From the NCBI RefSeq assembly GCF_004210375.1, contig NC_134834.1, positions 17,911,027-17,975,026 of the forward strand: 64,000 nt of DNA, read 5' to 3'. A model generated the notes under the pieces. It worked only from the letters and a program-made list of their open reading frames with translations. It was not told the origin of the DNA and searched no databases. The DNA is from Tachypleus tridentatus (Eukaryota > Arthropoda > Merostomata > Xiphosura > Limulidae). Shown piece by piece: positions 44,648 through 56,600 of the stretch; the stretch's first letter is position 1; every line of letters begins with the position of its first letter. The translations under genes were made by a program, and so were the position numbers.

Positions 44648-44760
44648 TTTATATGCAAAAACGGCTCGTCTGGGTTGAGAAAATATTTTACATAGAAGAG
44701 CGAACAACGTTTCGACCTTCTTCGGTCATCGTCAGGTTCACATCCAGTCTTATTTGTTAT
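44648..44760 (-). mobile_element. Single-arm copy of the hammerhead-bearing element
   Basis: Same sequence as one arm of the neighbouring palindrome (TATATGCAAAAACGGCTCG, TTTACATAGAAGAGCG), continuing through a complete hammerhead-like core. Its right limit is unclear, no target duplication was found, and the CATCACTGA tail is absent. Confidence 0.65.
44700..44741 (-). ncRNA. Hammerhead ribozyme-like motif, complete core
   Basis: On the minus strand: GTGAAC (stem I), CTGACGA (CUGANGA box), stem II GACC-GAAGAA-GGTC, GAAAC, GTT, then GTTCGC, which pairs with GTGAAC over 6 bp (one G-U). Stem III is only the self-complementary ACGU, so cleavage would favour a dimer, as reported for Penelope-like element hammerheads. 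Predicted from sequence only. Confidence 0.65.
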
Positions 44761-45358
44761 TGTCACTTCGTATTACGTATCGACGTGAATTATCTGCTGT
44801 TATTATTTTACACCTGCTCAATAACAATTAAATACAAGCTACCTCATTTCAAGTTTCTTTGAAATATTTTTTTATTTTAGATTTGTATATGTTCTCGGAA
44901 AACTTAACTTTGGCACTGGAAATTATTTAGATGACTCTTTTATGGATGCTCTTTACCTAACTTACACAAAAGCCAGTGTGCGTCACATCACGCTTGATTT
45001 TTCGGAATAGAAAGTAATAAAAGCCCAAATCCATTTATTTGCATAAAATTGTTTGATTACTGTCTGCCCGTTACGATTTTATTGACAGGTAAGGACGCAA
45101 GGGGGGCCGTAAGGAGGTGCTATGAAACCATATAAGTGTAGTGATTGTTAGGATAATAAACCTAAAGTAAAAACGTAGTGTGGGATTATATAGAGTAGAG
45201 CCAATATAATTTATCACTAAAATAAAAACATCCATTCTTTTTTAAACTTAAACCGTTTCTGAATTAAGTTATTTTAAGATTGGTTCATAGAAAGAATTTA
45301 CCGACATTTGACTGCACATATCTATCTCTTTATTAATCAAGCTTGATTTTATAAACTT
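44761..45358. other. Spacer, nothing recognised
   Basis: AT-rich, between the hammerhead element and the next SINE. Confidence 0.4.
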
Positions 45359-45370
45359 TATTCACTTCAG

Positions 45371-45655
45371 GTTTGTTAGGTTAGGTTTTTGGAATTTCGC
45401 ACAAAGCTACTCGAGGGCTATCTGTGCTAGCCGTCCCTAATTTAGCAGTGTAAGACTAGAGGGAAGGCAGCTAGTCATCACCACCCACCGTCAACTCTTG
45501 GGCTACTCTTTTACCAACGAATAGTGGGATTGACCGTAACATAATAACGCCCCCACGGCTGGGAGGACGAGCATGTTTTGGCGCGACTCGGGCGCGAACC
45601 CGCGACCCTCAGATTACGAAGCGCACGCCTTAACGCGCTAGGCCATGCCAGGCCC
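45371..45655 (-). mobile_element. SINE family A (GCGTGC subfamily) with 12-bp target duplication
   Basis: Full-length reverse copy flanked by TATTCACTTCAG at 45359-45370 and 45656-45667. It carries the GCGTGC and CTCCCAGCC variants. Confidence 0.92.
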
Positions 45656-45745
45656 TATTCACTTCAGTTAGCTACGAAATGTGAAATTTGGGTATACTAT
45701 GGAGTGTCATTGGTAGTACCTACCCCGTTATTTTTTACATTTTTT

Positions 45746-45862
45746 GTTTGTTTAGAGTTAAGCACAAAGTTATACAACAGGTTATCTGTGCTCTGCCAAC
45801 CAAGGGTATTGGCACCCAGCTTCTAGCGATATGAGTCCACAGACATACCGCTGGGTCACTTG
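45746..45862 (-). mobile_element. SINE family C, diverged
   Basis: Reverse copy: TTAAGCACAAAGTTATAC, CTCTGCCAACCAAGGGTATT, and ACAGACATACCGCTGGGTCA at the head side. Confidence 0.78.
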
Positions 45863-45971
45863 AGTTGGGACTTTTTTTTAACAGTTTATAATCTTGTGAT
45901 TGAACAAATCGCATCTTGGTATTACAGATTACTGTAGAAAAAACTATTTTTCCCATAGTCGTTTACGTATT

Positions 45972-46250
45972 GACCCGGCGTGGCCAGGTGGTTAAGGCAC
46001 TCGACTCGTAATCCGAGGGTCGCGGGTTCGAGTACCTGTCAAATCAAACATGCTCGCCATATAAGCCGTAGAAGCGTTATAATGTTAAGATCAATACCAC
46101 TATTCGTTGGTAAAAGAGTAGCCTAAGAGTTGGCGGTGGGTGGTGATGACTAGCTGCTTTCCCTCTAGTCTTACACTGCTAAATTTGGGAAGGCTAGCAC
46201 AGAGAGCCCTCGTGTAGCTTTGCACGAAATTCAAAAACAAAACAAACAAA
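45972..46250 (+). mobile_element. SINE family A with 12-bp target duplication
   Basis: Full-length copy flanked by perfect CGTTTACGTATT at 45960-45971 and 46251-46262. The head is of the CAGGTGGTTAAGGCACTCG type. Confidence 0.93.
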
Positions 46251-46262
46251 CGTTTACGTATT

Positions 46263-49200
46263 ATTGGTTTTATGACATATATTACAATAAATCTGAATTA
46301 TTGCACTCATATTTAAAATTGCGAAAAATATTATAATGTATTTATATATATATATATATAATGTCACGTCTTTAGTTTTGATACCCACTCCTTTCAGTAC
46401 AGTCGTTTATCAAAGGAAGCTGAGCCCTTGACACTTTTTGTTGACGAACGCGAAAGTTGGGCGTTGACCTACCGGTTGCGGAAGTACATGTTTAAGTTGT
46501 TGTTGACAGTGCACTGTATAGTAAGTAAGTCTATGTTTTATTTTTAGAGATTTCATTTTAATACTCACAAATCCATATTTCTGATGTGCATATTCACTCA
46601 AAAGCCGCAAATACTTGCTTAAAAGTTATTAAATAATCATTTCGTATATCATATAAGTTCCATAACTCGAAATCTATGTTTTCAAAATGTAATGACTAAA
46701 GTAAATTAATACTAATTAAATAATTTACTGGTAATACTAGTAGTGTATTACTACATCTACTACTGTTACTAGTATTAGTACTAATTAAAATAGACTTGAA
46801 ATAATTTTCTTACTGAATACGTTTACTTAGATAATAACATTATACAAAGTTTAATAACGTAATTATTAGCAGAAGTAATAAATTGTGTATAATTCTTGTT
46901 AGTATTGTATTGTTATACAATTATTACTTTCACACATATATCTGAACTGTATAGAATTTATTTGTCATACTATGATTTTGTAGTTGTGTTCAAAGAAATG
47001 AGCTTTAACTATTTATAGTCAGTTATATATATATATAACAGCTAATATAGTGAAATACAATATAGGATAAAGTTACATATATAATTTATGCATTGCAGTA
47101 TGAAACCTCTAAGAAGCGGAATAAATTATGTCTATATACGTAGACATACACTTTTATTATGTGAGATGTTGATATTACGCAAAGTTTAGAAAGAACACAT
47201 TAAAGTGGTTAATATGTTTATGTTTAGCAGGTTGAAAGAAACTGCTGAGATGTGAATATGTTGAGAAATTGAGCAACTTGAAGCTGACTGAATAAAGTAA
47301 TGTTTGTAATAATTGAACGGTTATCCTGTTCATGTGAATAGAACGAGTTTATGGTATTACATATTGTAAGACTTACTAGTTTGCATCCAGTTAAATAAGC
47401 AAATTATTAACCAGTGAACCTTTTTTTAGCAAATAAAGAATAATAGATATTAATTAAGTAGTGGCGTTTTTAATTAATCTTAACATAAGTAACACTGTTT
47501 ACACTGGAATCTTATAATAAACGTAAGCAATATATTACGTTAAAGCTACACTATTTTCCAGCGCAAAGAAGTCTGACGTAAGAAAAAAACAGTCATCAGT
47601 CTGACAATAGTTATGTGGCAAAATTTTAATTATTTGGATAATTGGAATAATCAGAATTTCTAAATTTGATTAGGTTATTATTTCCAAGACAGTAGTAGAT
47701 TTAATTGTAATCTTGATAAATCATTTTTTCCCAATGATTCTAATTAGTGTAATCATTTAACCGAGTTAATAACCAAGTTAAAGTGAAAATATGATATTTA
47801 AATATGTCCTGTTACATATATTGTTGCTAATAAAAGTTTTTCTATGTTTTCATTTGCTTTAAACACTAATTCAAATATCTTTTGGTGTATATTAACTATT
47901 GGATGAATGATTTTTACATTAAGACACCAATACAAGGTTCCCCTAGTGATAACATATGGATACTAATTTATTGTGTAGCTGTATAAAGAATGTTAAGTGC
48001 TTAGTCATGTGATATATACACATTGTTATTACCTATGTGGCTGAATAAGGATAAAGGTTATGTTATCACTCCTTATAATCAGCAAGATTTCTCAAACAGC
48101 TTACTACATATGGCTGACAATTGGTATCAAGTTGGACTGTGGCCTAACGTAGAAGTTAGGGGTGAAGTTCTACTGGTACGCGGTACTGAGTTTGTTTTAT
48201 ATTTACGCATTCTTTTCAAATACAGGTCCATTTCACTAGGATGAATCCCTCTACTTTGTTTTGAGAATTTCACCCCTGTTAGAAGTGATTAATTTTGGAG
48301 GGTCAAGGTCACACACACACAAAAAAAAAAAAACAGCATATTTTTTAAGATGGAGACTGATTTTTTTTCACGTTATTTTTGCTCCATAACTTGGTCAAAA
48401 GGTGACTGGATTTTGATTAAACTTGTTGGACATAAGTAGAATTTCTCATTTTCATTCCAAAAATGGTTTATGTACATTGATAACGATAAACTTATTTTTT
48501 GTATCATTTGGAGCCGAATGTGATCGAAGCTGTATGGCAGAGATATGCACTCTACTGAATGGTCCCTCAAGTTTTACAAGTTACGGTAATAGTTCAACTA
48601 CAAGTGGTAGAGTGAGTGTTCAGTGACCAGTAGAACTTAATTACAAAGACATATAATGACAATGTCAGATAATTTCACGAGCTTATAGTTAATTTTAAAA
48701 CATTTTGGTGAACAAATTAGTATCTGCAACCCCCAAAACCCAAAATGTTTAGCTTTGTATTCTAACTCTTTTATTCTATCACTGAAGAATATCAGGTGTG
48801 GGGAGATTAACCAAACTCTTAATAGTTTTTATGCCCTATGGATTTTGAGTTGTTGTTTTTTACAAGATATGATGTGCAAACAGTTTCTGGTTGAAAAGAT
48901 ATTTAATCTATAAAAGAGAAATTCGAAAATATTCAACTTGTTTTTTTTTTAAATACAGAAGAAAGGAAAACAGAAAGGTTTTGGCTGTGAGGTTGTAATG
49001 GTGGAAAACAATTTTTCATTTACTAACATGTAGTATTACATTAATTTTTCACAAGTTAGAATAATGCTGTAGAATCTTTTAAAACTAATTTCTTGAATAT
49101 ACAACTTTATTAATGGTTTCTGTTTTGGAACTTCACAATTGATTCAGTACCAGTAATAAACGGACGTTTTATTCTGCTGAAGCCTGTTTGTCAAGGCATG

Positions 49201-50019
49201 TGGGTGTAATTTACATGTATGTGGTAGACATGTTCAGCCAAAACAAAAATAGCTATATGTATATATACATGTTTGAATGGGTGAGCTATTTATTAGTAGT
49301 AATAATACGAGGTTACTGTTACGTGTACTGATTTTCATAAATAATGACATATTAACAAGTGATGTAATTTATTCATATTAAACTATTTTAAAACGTACAT
49401 TATATCTGCTATGCCCAACACAGTTGGCTTTAAATCTTAGTGTGCAGCTGTCACTTTCAGTTTAATTATAGTTGTATAATTTTTCTCTGTACTGCATGTC
49501 TGGGATGACTAGAATTGAATGGTATAGACCCATTCTGGAGTCTATACAGAAGTTTATTGTCACTTCATAGAAGACTGGTTTAGTTGATTTGATTTTGTCT
49601 GGAGTTACTTACTTGGTTTTTGGTTTTCTTATTATAACAACAACATCTATCTGTTGCAAAAGGTGTGGTTAAAGGTTGAATGAATCAAGATTTTATCTAA
49701 CTTAGAAAAGCTGATTTACATGGACATGGTCAGATGGTTTAAACTGTTATTAACTAAAAAGCATTGTGGTTTGTTTAAATTGTCAGGGCCTGAATAAACT
49801 TCTTGTAAGATATATAATAAAAGAGTTAATGGTGACTTTGTGTTCAGAAGTCTTCTGACAATGGAGGAATTTCTTTTGCTTGGAAGATTGCAATGTTTTC
49901 TTTTCTTACCAGTTTATTTGATGAGGGATTTCCTGATAGAGATGGATTATTTAGTTGCATATTCATTGAATTGGTGAAAAGTTAAGCAGTATTTAGAAAT
50001 TTGACTTGGTTTTTAAAAA
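46263..50019. other. AT-rich spacer upstream of spectrin, nothing recognised
   Basis: About 3.7 kb that should contain the spectrin promoter and any 5' untranslated exon, but I cannot place either. TA dinucleotide runs lie near 46345 and 47030. Short open frames at 48.0-48.6 kb lack any domain. Confidence 0.4.
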
Positions 50020-50206
50020 AATGCTCACCCTTTCAGCTGTTGGGATATTATAATGTGATGGTCATTCCCACTATTTGTTGGTCAAAGAGAAGCCCAAGAG
50101 TTGGTGGTGGGTAGTGATGACTAGCTGCCTTCCCTCTAGTCTTACACTGCTAAATTAGGGAGGTCTTATGTAGCTTTGCATGAAATTCAGAAACAAACAA
50201 ACAAAC
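50020..50206 (+). mobile_element. SINE family A, head lost
   Basis: Begins at ATGCTCACCCTTTCAGC and runs to the (CAAA)n tail, with a short deletion before TGTAGCTTTGC. Confidence 0.87.
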
Positions 50207-50444
50207 CCTGTTTGATAAAAGATTTCAGTGTGATTGTTTCATTTTTCATATATATTGCTATAATTATATACATGAATGAAGTTTAGGTCAAGAAGTAATA
50301 ACAGTTGTTATTGGCTTATAGTATTTAAATTTTTTCTATTATTTGTACAGCTATTGGAGTACTTTCATATACTTTGTTACTAATAAGCTACTGTTTATTT
50401 ATTACAGTATATTCTTTGAAGTTCTTGTTGAACATCAGGTAGAG

Positions 50445-50687
50445 ATGGATGCTCAACCTCAGGATATTAAAGTTTTGGATAATGTGGAGGATATACAAAT
50501 GAGAAGAGAGCAAGTTCTAAACTATTATACAAAGTTAAAATGGGAGACTCAGATTAGACGTGAAAAACTTGAAGATGCCAGACGCTTCCAGTATTTCAAG
50601 CGGGATGCAGATGAACTGGAATCCTGGATTATTGAAAAACTACAAGTTGCTTCTGATGAAAATTACAAAGATCCAACAAATCTTCAG
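50445..50687 (+). CDS. SPTAN1: Alpha-spectrin coding exon 1 (residues 1-81)
   Basis: Encodes the tetramerisation helix and helix A of repeat 1, with conserved RFQYFKRDADELESWI. The exon may start at 50439 (after AACATCAG) or 50408 (after TATTACAG). Donor CAG|GTGCTT, phase 0. Confidence 0.92.
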
Positions 50688-53600
50688 GTGCTTAATAATT
50701 AATTAATTCAGTAATTAATATTTGTGAGAAATGATATGAAAAAGAAACAATATACAATAATAATTATTACACTGCTTAAAGCTTGATTGTATTAAATCTT
50801 CTTATCTGGCTGTCTGTTAAGGTGTTTAAGTTTAATTTATTTCTCAAAGTAAGTTTCTATTCTTGCTTTTGCTGATATGTTATTGGTGGAACCAAAACAT
50901 AAAACTTTGTTGTGTCATGAGTTAAGACTGATTTTTTTCAGTTTGTTTGTCTTCATATATAATTGTTTATTGAAAGTTTGTAAGTAATTATTTCTTTTTT
51001 TCAGTAGCTATCTTACATTATAGAATCTCATTTTAACATGTCATCCATGCTGTATGGGTCTTTCCTTATATTCTGTAGTATGTTTTTAACACAGACATAG
51101 AAAAATTTGGTTTTTGAAAACCAGCCTCTTGTAACAAAATGTAATAATGCACTGTATACAGTGTTTTATGTTTATAATATTAGATTTTATTTAGAAAACT
51201 TGAAATTCTGCATTTTTTTATTATTATATTTATTGCTTTAAGTAGGTCTACATCATACAGTATGTGTTGCACACCACACTTATTTTGTACCAGCACAGTA
51301 TTCTACCACCTATTTTATAATAGAGCAGTATTCTACCACCTATTTTATAATAGAGCAGTATTCTACCATCTGTTTTATAACAAAGCAGTATACTACCACC
51401 CAATTTATGACAGAGAAGAACAGTACCACCCAATTTATGACAGAGAAGAACAGTACCACCCAATTTATGACAGAGCAGTACAGTACCACCCATTTAATAA
51501 CTGAGCAGTACAGTACCACCCATTTAATAACTGAGCAGTACACTACCACCTATTTTATAATAGAGCAGTATTCTACCATCTGTTTTATAACAAAGCAATA
51601 TACTACCATCTGTTTTATGACAGAGCAGTACAGTACCACCCATTTAATAACTGAGCAGTACACTACCACCTATTTTATAATAGAGCAGTATTCTACCATC
51701 TGTTTTATAACAAAGCAATATACTACCATCTGTTTTATGACAGAGCAGAACAGTACCACCCAATTTATGACAGAGCAGTACAGTACCACCCATTTAGTAA
51801 CTGAGCAGTACAGTACCACCCATTTAATAACTGAGCAGTACAGTACCACCCATTTAATAACTGAGCAGTACACTACCACCTATTACTTGACAGTACATCA
51901 TACCAGTACCTATTTTGTGATGGTATAAAGTATAGGTATCTAGTTAATGTTTTTAATGTTTTGTTTTACAACAATGTCACTTGTGGTATGCTTACAATAT
52001 GGTTTTCTTCCAAGCAATTAGTCAGGTCAATTAAATGAAGATTCACAGAATACTGAACTGTAGAATATACTGCTTTTCTGAAACTATTCAGGAGAAAGAG
52101 TCAGTGTCAATAATTTCATAAGATTATAAATGTTTATTTAAATTACACTGTCACAATACACGCAAGAAACTAAACAAAGTTAAGAGTCACTCTGGTGGTG
52201 GATGTTGAAATTAAAACTATGATCAGTAAACTGAACAAATAATTTCTTACTTTAACATAAGCTAAATCATAATACATATTGAAAAGAAGCAAAACCTATC
52301 TTACTGTTGAAAAACCAAGTTTAAAACAATCTGATGTTGGAGTTTAAGCAAAACTCTCAGCCCAAACTAATAATTTAAACTTCACAAAGTCTGAGTTAAA
52401 TTATTAAGAAGACTCTGAAGTCACGTTGAGGTAAAAGGTGAATAGTTTGTCAAAGTTAAAACCAAAATTGAAGGTTAAAGCTGAAGAAAAGTTAACCAAA
52501 CGTTTGACCTGAGAACACTGTCGTCCAATAATTTCTTACCTTTGTCCATAAATGAATCTTAAATCATCCAAATATTCTATTTTACAGGGCTTTAAATACA
52601 AAAACATCATATAAACAAAGCCAAATTTGCACATACAATGCTCCTCACATTTGAGACCTGAGTCTACTGACAGCTGAGCTTTAGATTGTGGCTGATTCTG
52701 ACCCTGATGTGATTTGCTGAGAGGAAAGATAACTTCCTCTTTCTGGAGTCTCTCTCCAGTGGCACGTCTATGGACTTGTAGTGCTAGAAACTGGGTTTAG
52801 ATACCCATGATGGGCAGAGCACAGATGACCCTTTGTGTTTAACAACAACAACTCTTTCTAGACATTGTATGCTATCTTTCCCGTGAGAAAGTTGATTAAC
52901 TGTTAATTTGTGAAACCACATCTTCCCCTTTTTTCTTTTGAAAACAGGGAAAATTTATTGTTATATGAGCAAATCTGGTTATTTAGTTTAAAAACCCTGA
53001 AAGAGAACACTAATTTTGAAAACTTGACGTTTTAAGTAAGAGGTAGTAGGCGCATATATTAGTCACATATTATACACTTTATAAGGATTTTTATCCATTT
53101 TTGAATACTCAGGAGAAACATGGTTTTGACTCCATTTACGTATTGTACGAGTTGATTTCTCCTATCCTGTAAACAGGTTTGAATGTAATTCATGTGGATC
53201 ATTGCTGATAAAACTGCAAAGCTTCTTTACTCAAAAGATTATGTTCAGAAACAGTTCTTGAATACCAGACATTGCAGTTAAGTAAAACAAAAATGAATAA
53301 ACCTTTTGCAAACTGTTAATACTGTGACAACATCTGGTTACGTCATGTGCTGGCTACGTGTAGATTGTAGTGAAGCATTTCTGACCATTTCCTGGTTAAC
53401 ATATTTTAAGTTTTGTTGGATTTGTGTTTAAATGACATTGATATACGTTTAAGAACATAATAAATGTTTTGCTAATCACAAGTAGCAGCCTGGTATGACT
53501 AGGAAGTTAAGGCACTTGATGCGTAATCCGATTCGGGTTCGAATCTCGGTCACACCAAACATGCTCGCCCTTTCAGCCGTGGGAGCGTTATAATGTGATG

Positions 53601-56600
53601 GTCAATCCCACCATTCATTGGTAAAAGAGCAGCCCAAGAGTTGACGGTGGGTGGTGATGTCTAGCTGCCTTCCCTTAGTTTTACACTGCTAAATTAGGGA
53701 CGGCTAGTGCAGATAGTCCTTGCGTAACTCTGCGTGAAATTCAAAATAAACCAAATCACAAGTAAAACTTTTTTACATTGTTATTGTTCTTTAATTGTTA
53801 AATTCAAACTGACACTTGTTGTAGGCAAAGATCCAAAAACACCAAGCTTTTGAAGCAGAAGTGGCTGCTCATGGGAATGCTATTTTAGTGTTGGACTCTA
53901 GTGGAATGGAAATGGTAAACAGAAACCACTTTGCTTCTGAAATAATCAAGGTAACCATGATATAGATTTATGAATTTTAAGTTTCAACTTAAAGGGAAAT
54001 GAAATAAGAATTATATCTTACTGATACTTATGGCTGTAATTTTTTTTTTTTTCATTATATAGTTTTGTATTTATTGTAGTGGTAACTTAGACTTGGTATT
54101 GTGTTCTTTTTTTTTAATTTTTTGCAAAGATATAATATTTATTTAATATTTCACCATATTAACAAATGTTAGAAGTTTTTTTGGTGGGTAAAGAATTATG
54201 ATTAAAGAAATTGTCTTTACAAACTAGCTAGGTTCATCTTGAAGTAGCTAAGCCTTATTGTTTCAGCATTTGTTTTGCTATTGATATTTCTTAGTAATGT
54301 TAACCCTTTTCAGACTTGTGGTGTAACTAAAGTCACTTCTTTATAGTCACCAAAATTAATAATGGAGAAAAGAAATTGTTTTGAAACACAAATACTTCAA
54401 ATACAAAATCTTTGGACTTAAATTAATTTTTTTTTGTACGTTTACCATTAAAATAAAACAATAAACACAATGTGATATAACTGCATGGTATACTGTTATA
54501 CGACATGCCATTAACCATTGATGTGAAAGCCATGTTTCACACATTTATTAGTAAAATACAATCACAGACCTAATGATATTAAATAATCTGTTGAAAGCAA
54601 TGCTGTAATCCAATTCACTTTATCTCGTTAAAACTAGTAAAGATGTATATATGATATTTTGCTCACTATATTTATATATTAAAGTTGCCTCTGTAGTCCT
54701 TCCATAAATAATTTACAGCTGTTTCAAACAGACTATTTATAACTGTTAAGCTCATTCTGGAAGAAAGATTACTGTAAGATACTGTTAGTTTTAAGTTACA
54801 AGTGGGAGTTGTGTTTAACTTAAAAGGAACTGCAAAAGTAGTTATTTCAACAAAATAAACAAACAGGGGGAACTAGTAAATTCATTTCAAGTTGTTGATA
54901 TGCTTGTGAAATATTGTTACTCATTTCTCTTCTGTCAACAACACCCTTTAGTTCTGTTTGTCCTCATTGTACTGCTTTATGTGCATCATCTAACCCAGAG
55001 TTTTCCTCTATCCTTCTTTCCCATGTGATTTGTGAAAGCACCATGGAAATTATACATGTTCTACTTTCCCATTAAAAGCCAGGTTTTTCTTGTTGACTGT
55101 TTGTTTTGTAAAGTTCCTGCCTTAACCTGTTGACTGCCAAGTATTTCAGCTGATACAATACAACTCTAATGTTTCTTCATTTTGTAACTTTTTTCGTGAT
55201 GCCATTTTGGATCGAAAGTGAAACAATTTGTAAGTAGGTAAAATGCATGTATGGTGCTGACATCTAGTGTTAAAGTTAGGTATTATTGAGAACGAATTAA
55301 CTCGTCAGTGGCACTGTGTTACCAATTGGTTTGGACGAGTTATCTCATCTATGGCACTGAGCAGGTTAATATATTCTAAACGCATTCTGAAGTTAACGTT
55401 TGGCTTGATGTTAACACTTTTGTTTCTGCCTAAAATTCTACAACTCCTTGAAATTTTCTGTAAGCTCTGTTCACACAGTTTTCTTCTAGTGTGCAGAAAG
55501 TTTCCATTAGCTGTATTGTTTCAAATTGTATTGTGAGCTCTCGTTTATCATTGTATTACAGCTTTTAATGCTGTATCGGCTGTTGACATACCAGTCGGGT
55601 CTCAGGATCGCATGGATGCTGGAATGATTGATAATCCATCTTTTTCTTCTCTCATTTTGGTGAAGAAGCCCAGTGTTTGCCTTGGCCTATTCACCATCTT
55701 TAACTGGAGCAAAATTTGTCTGCTATTCTTAATGTATCTGGTGGTCTAATTTAATATTTTTAAATATTGATTCAGTTCTTGTTATGCACGTGGCTGCTAC
55801 GTTACATCAGATGATTAAGTTTTGAATTCTTGTGTTGTCTTACCTTTTCACTCTTGCTGCCACACACATAAATTAACAGAATGCTAATGACATTCATGTT
55901 CTTCATATTTCTCATGCAGGTGACCTGTTGGCAGGGTATTCTTTTATAATGTATCATTCTTGAAGTCTAGACCCCTCCTGGGTTGATGTTTGTTTTGATT
56001 TTTTTTGTAGGGGCTGCTATCTTTTTGTTTGTTTCTGTGGATGTATAATATTGAATATTACATTCTGTAACACTTACAATAGTTTAATACATACCACTGT
56101 TATATTTTATACAGGTTTTTTGATTGGAAGACATTTTGATTTTTTATGGATTGGCAAGAAATATTTGAAAAACAGAAAAGGTACAGTTGCCACTCTTATG
56201 GTATTCATGAAAACAGTCCTTATGATAATGTGTTAGATTAAGGACCAAACAGGAAAAAATCCCAAGGTAATAGTTTCACAGTAAATAGGTTTGTTTTGTA
56301 AAGATTCTTTCTTATATTTCACAACAATAGAAACGACTGGAAGAGCTACGTGCACTGTGGGAACTGTTGTTATCAAAACTTTCTGAGAAAAGCCTAAAGT
56401 TGAATCAAGTTTTACAGTTGGTTCAGTTCCTCAGACAGTCTGATGAAATGATGTTTTGGATCAGTGATAAAGTAAGTCAAACTGTTCTATAAAAACTAAC
56501 AAACTTAAGTTACAAACTCTTGTATATATTTTGGAAACATCTTTAATAAAATGATCTCTTGATGCTCTACTTACTGTGTTTGTTTTTTTGGTTTGTTTTT

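Larger units (their letters stand above)
50688..53824 (+). other. Alpha-spectrin intron 1
   Basis: 3.1 kb containing a 30-bp minisatellite, a family C SINE and a family A SINE. No further exon is needed between the flanking ones. Confidence 0.85.

Noticed and set aside
51248-51928. Repetitive protein genes in spectrin intron 1
   Set aside because: Same artefact of an exact 30-bp repeat; open on both strands and enclosed in an intron.
55267-55536. 89-codon hydrophobic open frame in spectrin intron 2
   Set aside because: Begins inside the MITE and runs into T-rich intron; composition explains the hydrophobicity.
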